NCBI GenBank assembly: GCA_001689485.1
Contig: LUJQ01000074.1
Location: forward strand, 46,760 to 110,759
Direction of reading: 5' to 3'
Origin: Bacteroidales bacterium M6
GTDB lineage: Bacteria > Bacteroidota > Bacteroidia > Bacteroidales > Muribaculaceae
Length of the DNA stretch: 64,000 bases
The first letter of the stretch is position 1. Each line of letters begins with the position of its first letter. Below are positions 15,464 to 23,582 of this stretch, in pieces. The notes under the pieces are model-generated. The model was given only the letters and a program-made list of their open reading frames with translations. It was not told the origin of the DNA and searched no databases. The position numbers were made by a program, and so were the translations under genes.

Positions 15464-17392
15464 ATGAAACTATACAGCATAATCACAATCATACTCCTCT
15501 TTGCCTTGCAGACATTTGTCGCAAGCGCCAAACCTAAACAACTTACCCCGACCATCACTTGGGAACTTCAAAAAGACGGTACACTCATGATTACCGGCGC
15601 AGGAGATATGCCTGATTTTAAAGCCTATACTGATGATTTTTGGATAAAAGAGAAAACCATGAAAAAAATCAAGAAGATTGTAATCGGAGAAGGGATAACT
15701 TCTATCGGAGATTGTAACTTTTATGGCTTTATCAGTTCTGAGAATCTTTCCGGCATTTCCCTTCCAACCTCTTTGCGCTCAATTGGGGAAAACGCGTTTG
15801 GTCTGTGGCCGAGGATACCTATTGAAATTCCTGATGGAGTCGAGCTTATAGATCGACAGGCATTCAAATATTCAATAATCCAAACGATTAAATTACCTAA
15901 GAATGTAAAAATCGGCCAAGAGGCATTTTACGGCTCTATGCTCACAAATATCGATTTCCAAAACGGTTCACCCTCAATTGGGGAAAGAGCTTTTGTGGGA
16001 TGTCGTATCGGCTCTGTGGAAAATGCTGATAATCTTTCTGAAGAATACCTCAATCCCGGATATTTCACCGGCCCATTTATTGATGGGATAATGCAAATCA
16101 GACTACAGAAAGAAAAAGAGCTTGCGGGAGCAGAAGCGCAAAAGCGGCTTGAAGAGGAGGCAGATGCTAAAAAACGGGCTGAGGAGGCCGAAGCCCTGAA
16201 ACCGAAGCCAAAAGCTGTCGCCACAACAGTAAATTCACCCACTACTCAACCTATATCCCAAATAGTATGGCCTGCTGACCGGCGTGTAGTCCGGGTCAAC
16301 AACTACGACAGCGACTTCCGCTTCACCGACGGAATGTTGCCAATATGGAACAGCGACCTCAATGCCTGGGGTTTCGTTGACGAGAGCGGACGCCTTGCAG
16401 TCCCTTACGAATGGCAGTTTGATAGCTTTGACACCCCACATTTCGACAGCGGACATTGCCTTGTGGCCAAATACGAGAAATCACCGGCAGGCATAAGCTA
16501 CAAACGTTGGTATATAATCGACAAACAAGGACGTTCGGTCAAATTGCCGGCCAATATCGAAAAAGTATCCAACTTCCAAAACGGCATAGCCTCGGTTGTA
16601 AGCAAGAAAGGCAATGTCGCAACCCAGTTCTTCATAAATACGAAAGGCGTCCGTGTTTTTCCAAACCTCAGCAGGACAATCATGTGGGCCTACGTCACTC
16701 CTGACCCGATTGCAGCCCGTCCATTCAAAAACGGCTTGGCAGCATACTACGACCGCGACACCGAACGCTACGGATTCATCAACACAAAGGGGCAGTTTGT
16801 AGTGAAACCCGTGTTCCTTGACGCACACGATTTCAGCGACGGACTTGCCGCAGTCAAACTCCCGGCCACCCAGTCCAATCCTGCGGCGTGGGGGTTCATC
16901 GACACCTCCGGCAAGATGGTCATTCCGGCGAAGTTCTCAATCGAACCGGGCAATTTCCGCACAGGACGCGCACCTGTCGAGAAACGCAACGGCCACAAAG
17001 TCATGATTGACAAGTCGGGCGAAGTGGTCAGTCCCGAGTTTTACGAACTTTCAGAATGTTTCTCCAACGGCAATGCCATCGCCGGAAACCGGGGCTACAA
17101 TTACTTCCTAATCGACAGCGACTATAAGCAAATCAGCGAAGGCATGCCCGACATATCTCTCAAAGACCAACCATTCTTAGAAAGAAACGGCGTCTTTGTT
17201 CCCTGCTACAAAGGGCAATATGGCGCAACACCACGCCTCACCTCCACCGCACAATTCCTGCTCGGTCAGACCAAAGACGGGAGGGCAGGCTACCTTTCCG
17301 ACAATCTCATACATATCAAACATAACGGCATTGATGCATTCATGACCTATGACGGCGTAGTGGTGTTCTCAATCGAAGATAATGAATTCTAA
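15464..17392 (+). CDS. Secreted protein: BspA-type leucine-rich repeats fused to WG repeats
   Basis: 642 residues with a signal peptide (MKLYSIITIILLFALQTFVASA). Residues ~25-205 are BspA-like LRR_5 repeats (ITSIGDCNFYGF, LRSIGENAFG, VELIDRQAF, PSIGERAFVGC). Residues ~212-245 are a charged Glu/Ala/Lys coiled-coil (EKELAGAEAQKRLEEEADA). From ~270 to the end come about eight WG repeats, each with an aromatic-Gly-Phe-Ile/Val-(D/N)-x-x-G core (AWGFVDESGRLAVP, RYGFINTKGQFVVKP, AWGFIDTSGKMVIP). The two repeat types build two independent scaffolds, suggesting a surface or periplasmic binding protein. No enzymatic motif is seen. Exact function unknown. Confidence 0.82.
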   Translation: MKLYSIITIILLFALQTFVASAKPKQLTPTITWELQKDGTLMITGAGDMPDFKAYTDDFWIKEKTMKKIKKIVIGEGITSIGDCNFYGFISSENLSGISLPTSLRSIGENAFGLWPRIPIEIPDGVELIDRQAFKYSIIQTIKLPKNVKIGQEAFYGSMLTNIDFQNGSPSIGERAFVGCRIGSVENADNLSEEYLNPGYFTGPFIDGIMQIRLQKEKELAGAEAQKRLEEEADAKKRAEEAEALKPKPKAVATTVNSPTTQPISQIVWPADRRVVRVNNYDSDFRFTDGMLPIWNSDLNAWGFVDESGRLAVPYEWQFDSFDTPHFDSGHCLVAKYEKSPAGISYKRWYIIDKQGRSVKLPANIEKVSNFQNGIASVVSKKGNVATQFFINTKGVRVFPNLSRTIMWAYVTPDPIAARPFKNGLAAYYDRDTERYGFINTKGQFVVKPVFLDAHDFSDGLAAVKLPATQSNPAAWGFIDTSGKMVIPAKFSIEPGNFRTGRAPVEKRNGHKVMIDKSGEVVSPEFYELSECFSNGNAIAGNRGYNYFLIDSDYKQISEGMPDISLKDQPFLERNGVFVPCYKGQYGATPRLTSTAQFLLGQTKDGRAGYLSDNLIHIKHNGIDAFMTYDGVVVFSIEDNEF

Positions 17393-17446
17393 AGGACATA
17401 AGGCCAGGAACAAGTAAGTAATAAACATTATAAACAGCTGTAAACA

Positions 17447-18361
17447 ATGAAAACAAAACATTTTTTAGTAGCATTTTTGGCAATGCTGATTGTCCCGTTT
17501 GCAATCGGGGCGGCTAATCCGTTTGACGGGATATGGCAGAAAAACAACTCGTGGGGAGAACCTTACAATGACTTGCGTCTGAGTATTGACAACCCCTCTG
17601 CACCGGGTAGTTACAACGAGCTTGAAATGGATGGTGTCGGTGTAACGTTCTCTAAAATCATAGCCCGTGGCGAAAACTCGGTGACATTGGCCGATGACTA
17701 CGGATACACAGGGAAAATCACATACGACCCCGCCGGACAGACCTTGAAAATAAAAATATTTGCCCAGGATGGGAAGACCGCTATAGTCAATCTGTCGTTC
17801 GATGAGAAGAAGCATCATCTGACCATGGTGGTTGCGAACGACAACTGCGATATCGTTAGCCCGGCTGATGAATCGGTTAAAATCGGTGTAGCCCGCAAAG
17901 GTGAGATGTTTAAATATTCCGGTAAATCGACCTATTCAGGTCATGAAATCGTGCTTCCAGACGGGCGTAAGGGGATAGTTCACGGCAATCTCAGCCCTGA
18001 AGAACCGATTGATGAGAATGTAATCGGGAGTGAGTGGGTATGCTCTCCTGATGACGGGGAGGATGTTCGGATTAGTCTTAACATTGAATTGCTTGGCGAC
18101 GATATGGTAAGGATTGTGGAAACTACGATGTACCCTCCTACACCTACAGGAGCCATTCGGATGGCTGATGTCGCAAGTTATCTGGGTATGATAAAAGGCA
18201 ACCGTATCATCCTCACCCATTCGGCAGGTATGGACGGGAGTTATTCAACAACGTTTGAGGAGTTCAGCCAGATGGACTCACCTCTTGAAATCATCTACAG
18301 GCCCGGGATTGTTTACCAGATTTCCTTCAATGGGAAAGATTTCTGCAAGAACAATAACTGA
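17447..18361 (+). CDS. Secreted protein of unknown function
   Basis: 304 residues; I do not recognise the family. A clear signal peptide (MKTKHFLVAFLAMLIVPFAIGAA) is followed by a mature protein beginning NPFDGIWQKNN. That opening resembles the start of lipocalin-like or other small beta-barrel folds that carry a GxW motif (here FDGIW), and the rest is rich in predicted beta strands. There is no lipobox. It follows the LRR/WG gene by 54 bp and shares with the lipoprotein at 13485 the initiation context AGCTGTAAACA directly before the ATG. It probably belongs to the same accessory group of envelope proteins. It is ended by a strong hairpin at 18416. Confidence 0.7.
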   Translation: MKTKHFLVAFLAMLIVPFAIGAANPFDGIWQKNNSWGEPYNDLRLSIDNPSAPGSYNELEMDGVGVTFSKIIARGENSVTLADDYGYTGKITYDPAGQTLKIKIFAQDGKTAIVNLSFDEKKHHLTMVVANDNCDIVSPADESVKIGVARKGEMFKYSGKSTYSGHEIVLPDGRKGIVHGNLSPEEPIDENVIGSEWVCSPDDGEDVRISLNIELLGDDMVRIVETTMYPPTPTGAIRMADVASYLGMIKGNRIILTHSAGMDGSYSTTFEEFSQMDSPLEIIYRPGIVYQISFNGKDFCKNNN

Positions 18362-18415
18362 TTAGTATCGTGCTGTCTGTCATATGACAGCACCCTTGCC
18401 ATTTGAGCGAAAGCC

Positions 18416-18462
18416 ACGGCGGTGTGTCAAAATATGGAATTTTGACACACCGCCGTTTTGTT
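18416..18462. terminator. Strong terminator between convergent genes
   Basis: An 18-bp perfect stem, ACGGCGGTGTGTCAAAAT (18416-18433) with its inverse at 18439-18456, has a 5-base loop and is followed by TTTTGTTT. It serves the plus-strand gene and, given its symmetry, probably also the minus-strand gene ending at 18487. Confidence 0.9.
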
Positions 18463-18486
18463 TACAGGGGATATTTTCTTTTCCAA

Positions 18487-19542
18487 TCAATACATAGGGG
18501 TGAATGGCGCCGACTTCTTGAGGTGCGAGTTGGCGCAACCCACGAGGCTTTCCGTGTGGGATGTGTCGAGCTTCAGCACCGGTGCCCCGTCATAAAGGTC
18601 GAGTTTCATCAAGTCCACATAATAGTAGCCCGGGTTGGTTACTATGTCGAAATAGTAACACTTGTTTTTCAAATCGGCGTATGAACGCCACTGTGTTGAC
18701 GAAAGGTTGGGTTCCCCTTCGATTTCGTAGGTGTAAGGCACGCTGACATCCGCCATGATGCTGCGCGTGATGCTTACTGCCAGCGAGGCATCGGCGGTCA
18801 GCTCTACATGGTGGGCGAAATAGTTGGCGCGCACGCATCTGCTGGGGCTTGAAACCGTTCCCGGCAGCATATTCTTTCCGCCTATGTTTTCCCAATAGTC
18901 GATAATCGCCGTCATGGCAGGCCAATTCGGGTCGTTGGTCATGGCCCGGTAATCGCCCATGTCATAGACACGGATGTTACCGTGGTCGAATTCGAAAATC
19001 ACGGATTTGCCCGAAGCGTCGGTCACCCCCCAGTGCAATGCCGAAACAGTGCCGCCGTCGAAAGTGGCACCCCCGATTGAGAAATCCTGTTTTTTAAGCA
19101 CGGCCACAACCTCGTCGGTAGTGGCATTCATATCCAGCAGCCATCCCACGAACATTGCCATCGACATCGGGGCACGCCCTTTTGTCTCGTCGTTTTGATA
19201 GACCGTGCCCTTGCAGAAAAGACCGTTTATCACAAGCCCCATCTCGTTCATCCCTTCGGTGATGCCGCCGTCGTAGCCCACGGCATAGACTGCCCCGTAT
19301 TTCGAAGTCCATTCTACCGCCCCCGGCTGGTCGGAACCTTTTTTGGCCATCCCCCTGGGATAGACATAGAGGTTTGTGGGAATCGGTGTTTTCCAGTCGA
19401 GCGACCGCCCTACTATGTTGACCGAATCCAAACCTTTATAGAGAACACGCGAACAAGCCCCGGCCTCGGCGGGAGCCATAACCGATGCTGCAAACATGAT
19501 TGCCGCAGCCCCGATTCCATAAATCATTCTTTTCATAAACAA
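18487..19542 (-). CDS. Choloylglycine hydrolase family enzyme (bile salt hydrolase / penicillin V acylase-like)
   Basis: 351 residues. A signal peptide (MKRMIYGIGAAAIMFAASVMAPAEAGA) ends just before Cys30, the N-terminal nucleophile of this Ntn-hydrolase family (ACSRVLYKG). Family residues follow: NIVGRSLDW (Asp near residue 48 of the ORF), YPRGM, WTSKYGAVYAVGYDGGITEGMNEMGL, the catalytic-site Asn segment MTNDPNW, and the conserved Arg/Asn region SRCVRANYF and STQWRSYADLKNKCYYFD. The overall match is to Bacteroides-type periplasmic BSH/PVA enzymes. It would cleave amide bonds in conjugated bile acids or related N-acyl compounds after export. Which substrate is preferred cannot be told from sequence. 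Confidence 0.9.
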   Translation of the reverse strand: MFMKRMIYGIGAAAIMFAASVMAPAEAGACSRVLYKGLDSVNIVGRSLDWKTPIPTNLYVYPRGMAKKGSDQPGAVEWTSKYGAVYAVGYDGGITEGMNEMGLVINGLFCKGTVYQNDETKGRAPMSMAMFVGWLLDMNATTDEVVAVLKKQDFSIGGATFDGGTVSALHWGVTDASGKSVIFEFDHGNIRVYDMGDYRAMTNDPNWPAMTAIIDYWENIGGKNMLPGTVSSPSRCVRANYFAHHVELTADASLAVSITRSIMADVSVPYTYEIEGEPNLSSTQWRSYADLKNKCYYFDIVTNPGYYYVDLMKLDLYDGAPVLKLDTSHTESLVGCANSHLKKSAPFTPMY

Positions 19543-19650
19543 ACCGTTATACGTAATGACTATTTAACAACCAAACCACATCATGGGTTTACCACATACG
19601 GTTATGCGACCTCCGGCTTGCAGGTTATGCTTTGAATGTCCGTCAGTATG

Positions 19651-19698
19651 GCAAAAGCGATGTGCCGGTATTGAAAACGCCCGGCACATCGCTTTTGC
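19651..19698 (-). terminator. Terminator of aspD
   Basis: GCAAAAGCGATGTGCCGG (19651-19668) is inverted perfectly at 19681-19698, an 18-bp stem with a 12-base loop, beginning 18 bp after the aspD stop on the minus strand. Confidence 0.8.
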
Positions 19699-19715
19699 AT
19701 GGGGGATGGCGGATT

Positions 19716-21356
19716 TCAGCCCTGTTTTGCCCCGTCGGACGATTTCCACTCGTCGGCGAACTGGTCGAGAATCTTGCGTATGTTTTGGCCGAGGCGCACG
19801 TAGTCGGCCTCGTCAAGGTTGGCGAGCGACACCCTGATGCTCCAGCGCGGGCCGTCGAAGCCGTCGCCGTTAAGCACCACGCTGCCGGTTTCGGAAGCCA
19901 GGCGGAACACTGCTGTCAGCGGGTTGTAGGTCCTGTCGATATAGTCGGCAAACTCTTTGCCGTGAAGTTTTTCCGCCCATACCAAAAGGTCGATTTCGGA
20001 ATAATAGTCGGCACGTAGCGGGTCGGCCGGCATGGTGAATCCGAAACTTTTCCACAAGGCATTGTAACGGTCGTGAATCAGTTTCAACATTCTCTCATGA
20101 TAAATTCCTTCTTTATCAAGCAGGGACCCGAGTGCGAAAAGCGACATCTGAATCTGCTGTGGCGTTGACAATCCCGCCGTGTGGTTCAGTGCGATAAGGC
20201 GGCTTTCGGCTACCATGCGGTCGATAAATCCAAGATTTTTCACGTCGAGGGTGAGGGTCTGGTATCTTTGCTCAAGGAGGGCTTTCTTATCATCGGGCAG
20301 CTCGGAAATCAGGCGGTCGAACACGTTGTCACGGCTCACGGCTGTAACAGCAATGCGCCACCCCGTAGCCCCGTAATATTTCGAGAACGAATAGCATGAC
20401 ATCGAATTATAGGGGAGGTCGGCGATGAGGCTGCGGTAGCCCTTGACAAAAGTGCCGTAAACGTCGTCGGTCAGAATCATCAGGTCGGGGTTGGCCTTTA
20501 CGGCTTCCTTTATTGCCTCGACTGTTTCGGGGGCTATCGCATAGCTAGGCGGATTCGACGGGTTGACCACGAACAGCATCTTATATCTGGGGTCTTTCAG
20601 CCGGGCGATATCCTCAGGGTTATACTGCCATGTGTGCAGGCCGTCCTTATCCATTGCGTCGGCCTTGATGTCCAGCACATCATATTCGAATTCATCCAAT
20701 TGGGGAATCTCGATGTAGGGTGTGAAAATCGGCACCATGATGGCAATCGAGTCGCCTTTCTCAAGCAGGAAATTATGTCTCAGCACGTTGAAAGCATAGC
20801 ACATCCCGGCTGTGGAACCCTCCACGGCGAAAAGGTCGAACACGTTTCCTGCCGGAGGGTTGCCGGAACATAGCGCCCAGTCGAGAAACCGGCGGTTGAT
20901 TCGTTCGGTGTATTCCAGGATGCGCGGGGGTGTGGGATAATTATGCCCCGTTATCCCTCCAGCCCATTCCTCGACCAGCGAATCGGCATCGGCCAGCAGT
21001 TCAACCAGGCAATATGTGTAGGCACGGCGCAGGAAGTCGATTCCGGGCAGCGAGGGGTTGTTGTGCATCCATGTTTCGAAACGCACCGCGATACCTTCTT
21101 TCTGCGGGACTCCGGCAATACCTTCCGGCATATCGAAATCGCGCCGGCATTCGCTTGCGGCAAACTGGCCTAACGCGAAGAATGCCTCGCGTGCCTCTAT
21201 CGCCACCCAGTTGGGGTTGCCCCTGCCTGCATTGAGCATTGTGTTGGCTGCTTTCCGCACTTTCTCACCGGCCATCGCGATGATGCGTCCCTTGAGTTCG
21301 AACGGCGATAATTTCGACAGTTCCGCCTCCAGTTGTGGGTTGTTGATGTTATCCAT
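19716..21356 (-). CDS. aspD: Aspartate 4-decarboxylase / aspartate aminotransferase (AspD type)
   Basis: 546 residues from ATG 21356 (MDNINNPQLEAELSKL); an extension to 21515 would run into the start region of kup and is not coding-like. It is a PLP fold-type I enzyme of the AspD subfamily, longer than ordinary aminotransferases. Seen are the N-terminal SPFELKGRIIAMAGE, RGNPNWVAIEAREAF, the PLP-phosphate region VEGSTAGMCYAFN, VVNPSNPPSYA, LTDDVYGTF, and the Schiff-base Lys in YSFSKYYGATGWRI. It converts L-aspartate to L-alanine plus CO2, with aminotransferase side activity. In many bacteria it pairs with the antiporter AspT to generate a proton gradient; no aspT is adjacent here. Kup is divergent, 152 bp away. 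Confidence 0.92.
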   Translation of the reverse strand: MDNINNPQLEAELSKLSPFELKGRIIAMAGEKVRKAANTMLNAGRGNPNWVAIEAREAFFALGQFAASECRRDFDMPEGIAGVPQKEGIAVRFETWMHNNPSLPGIDFLRRAYTYCLVELLADADSLVEEWAGGITGHNYPTPPRILEYTERINRRFLDWALCSGNPPAGNVFDLFAVEGSTAGMCYAFNVLRHNFLLEKGDSIAIMVPIFTPYIEIPQLDEFEYDVLDIKADAMDKDGLHTWQYNPEDIARLKDPRYKMLFVVNPSNPPSYAIAPETVEAIKEAVKANPDLMILTDDVYGTFVKGYRSLIADLPYNSMSCYSFSKYYGATGWRIAVTAVSRDNVFDRLISELPDDKKALLEQRYQTLTLDVKNLGFIDRMVAESRLIALNHTAGLSTPQQIQMSLFALGSLLDKEGIYHERMLKLIHDRYNALWKSFGFTMPADPLRADYYSEIDLLVWAEKLHGKEFADYIDRTYNPLTAVFRLASETGSVVLNGDGFDGPRWSIRVSLANLDEADYVRLGQNIRKILDQFADEWKSSDGAKQG

Positions 21357-21508
21357 TATATTGTAAATTTTAGTATTATATTTGCAAGCAAATACATGCA
21401 GTGTGCTGTAATCACCTGACATTAGAACATGGCTGCTGCATTTTAAGTTCTGTGCCGGGAGCTGGCATATTATCAAACCAAGGTTAGGAAAAAAGTGTTT
21501 TTTAAGAC

Positions 21509-23497
21509 ATGACAACCATTAATTCCAAGAATAACTTTAATACGGCAACATGTGGTGCCCCTGGCGGATTGCGCCGCCTTTCGGCATTGGGATTGTTAGT
21601 GACGATGGGCATAGTGTTCGGCGACATCGGCACATCGCCCCTCTATGTGATGAAAGCAATCGTAGGTGTCAATCCGTCGTTTGATGCCGACTATATCGTA
21701 GGGGCAGTGTCGTGTGTCATATGGACTCTTACGTTGCAGACCACTGTCAAATACGTGCTTATAGCCCTGCGCGCCGATAACAAGGGGGAGGGTGGAATCC
21801 TGGCGCTTTTTTCCCTGTTGCGACGTCTGCCGCGAAAATGGCTCTATATCGTGGCTGCGGTGGGGGCGTCGGCATTGATTGCCGATGGTGTGATAACACC
21901 GGCCATTACCGTTACATCGGCCATCGAGGGGTTGCGCATTGCCAGCCCCACGGTGCCGGTGCTGCCGATAGTGTTCGCCATAATCATAGGCATATTCCTA
22001 ATGCAGCAGGCGGGCACGGGGCGCATAGGGCGCTTTTTCGGTCCTTTCATGCTGGCATGGTTTCTTATGCTGGGCGTACTCGGGTGCTGCAACATAGGTG
22101 CTTACACGGGGATATTGCGGGCTTTCAACCCATGGTGGGCTGTGAAGCTGCTGGTTGAATATCCCGGATGGTTCCTCATCCTGGGGGCTGTGTTCCTCTG
22201 CACCACCGGGGCTGAAGCTCTCTATTCCGACCTGGGGCATTGCGGCCGCCGTAACATAACGGCCAGCTGGATGTTTGTAAAGGCGATGCTTATACTGAAT
22301 TATCTGGGGCAGGGGGCGTGGATTATCGCCCACCCGGCAGACGCCGTGGCGGAAAACCCGTTCTACGCAGTCATGCCGCAGTGGTTCACAATGGTTGGTG
22401 TGGCAATGTCGACCGGTGCCGCCGTCATAGCAAGCCAGGCACTTCTCAGCGGTTCGTTCACAATTTTTTCAGAGGCTGTGAACCTCGATTTTTGGCCGCA
22501 CCTGAAAATCAAATATCCCTCGACCGAAAAAGGGCAGCTCTACATCCCGGCGGTTAACTGGGTGCTGCTGGCGGGGTGCCTCCTCACTGTGGCACTGTTC
22601 CGTAACTCGGCACATATGGAAGCCGCCTACGGGCTGGCAATCACGGTGACTATGTTGATGACCACGATACTGCTCACATTCTATCTGCGTCACCGGGGTG
22701 TGAGCCGGTGGCTCTGCGGTCTGTTCCTTGCGTTTTTTATAACGCTCGAAGGGGTGTTCTTCATAGCCAACATGTTTAAATTCACCCATGGCGGATGGTT
22801 TACCCTCCTTATTGCCGGGATGGTGGGGTTCGTGATGATTGTGTGGCGTAACTCCACACGTATCCGCAACTCATATATCGATTTCCGCCCTGTCAAAACC
22901 ATGGCACCGGTAATATCCGCCATCAAGGCCGACAGCGAAATCCCGAAATTTGCATCCAACGTTATCTATTTCAGCCGCTCGGCCGATTCGTCGCAACTTG
23001 AAAGCAAGCTATTGCACTCCATTATCAACCGTCAGCCCAAACGCGCCGACCATTATTGGGTGATGCACATCGAGCACCTCGACGAACCCGAGGCATTGGA
23101 ATATGCCGTAGAAACCGTGGTGCCTGATACACTGTTTTTCGTCACTCTCAGGCTAGGTTTCCGGGTAGAGCCTAAGGTCAGCGTCTACCTGCGTCAGATT
23201 GTAGAGGATATGGTGGCGGCGGGTGAACTCGACCTTATAAGCACATATCCCTCGCTCCGTCGTGAACATATCCCGGGCGACTTCCGCTTCATCATCCTCA
23301 ACCGCATCTTCTCGCTTGCGAGCACATGCAGCCGTGGCGAGGCGTTCCTGCTTCGCCTGCATGACACATTGCGCCGCCTCGGCACATCCGACCGTGAAGC
23401 CATGGGCCTGGACACCAGCGGTGTCACCCTCGAAACCGTGCCCCTTATCATCTCCACCGCCCCGACCCGCCGCATCACCCGCATCACCAATCAGTAG
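21509..23497 (+). CDS. kup: KUP-family potassium uptake transporter
   Basis: 662 residues. The N-terminal signature is LGLLVTMGIVFGDIGTSPLYVMKAI (~25-50), with the Asp of GDIGTSPLY required for K+ transport. About twelve hydrophobic segments run to ~460 (e.g. GASALIADGVITPAITVTSAIEGL and GAEALYSDLGHCGRRNI). A cytoplasmic C-terminal domain of ~180 residues follows. It imports K+ in symport with H+. A TATATTTGC box at 21377-21385 could be its -7 element, giving a leader of about 120 nt. It stands alone between aspD (divergent) and dnaX; dnaX follows by 85 bp with its own promoter. Confidence 0.95.
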   Translation: MTTINSKNNFNTATCGAPGGLRRLSALGLLVTMGIVFGDIGTSPLYVMKAIVGVNPSFDADYIVGAVSCVIWTLTLQTTVKYVLIALRADNKGEGGILALFSLLRRLPRKWLYIVAAVGASALIADGVITPAITVTSAIEGLRIASPTVPVLPIVFAIIIGIFLMQQAGTGRIGRFFGPFMLAWFLMLGVLGCCNIGAYTGILRAFNPWWAVKLLVEYPGWFLILGAVFLCTTGAEALYSDLGHCGRRNITASWMFVKAMLILNYLGQGAWIIAHPADAVAENPFYAVMPQWFTMVGVAMSTGAAVIASQALLSGSFTIFSEAVNLDFWPHLKIKYPSTEKGQLYIPAVNWVLLAGCLLTVALFRNSAHMEAAYGLAITVTMLMTTILLTFYLRHRGVSRWLCGLFLAFFITLEGVFFIANMFKFTHGGWFTLLIAGMVGFVMIVWRNSTRIRNSYIDFRPVKTMAPVISAIKADSEIPKFASNVIYFSRSADSSQLESKLLHSIINRQPKRADHYWVMHIEHLDEPEALEYAVETVVPDTLFFVTLRLGFRVEPKVSVYLRQIVEDMVAAGELDLISTYPSLRREHIPGDFRFIILNRIFSLASTCSRGEAFLLRLHDTLRRLGTSDREAMGLDTSGVTLETVPLIISTAPTRRITRITNQ

Positions 23498-23535
23498 TTA
23501 CAGATTGAAGCCTGTCGGTTTGTTCTGTGATTCCG

Positions 23536-23568
23536 TTGGAAGATGTCGGGGAATTTGCGTATCTTTGC
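23536..23568 (+). promoter_or_regulatory. Probable promoter of dnaX
   Basis: TTG (23536-23538), 21 bp, TATCTTTGC (23560-23568). The predicted start site falls about 6-12 nt before the candidate ATGs at 23577 and 23583, so the leader would be extremely short. Confidence 0.65.
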
Positions 23569-23582
23569 TTGAAAGAATGCTT

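Noticed and set aside
15244..15558. 104-codon minus-strand frame across two hairpins
   Set aside because: It spans the start of the LRR/WG gene, has no recognisable domain and is explained by the inverted repeats.
21357..21515. 53-residue N-terminal extension of AspD
   Set aside because: It runs into the divergent kup start and is not protein-like; the ATG at 21356 fits the family.
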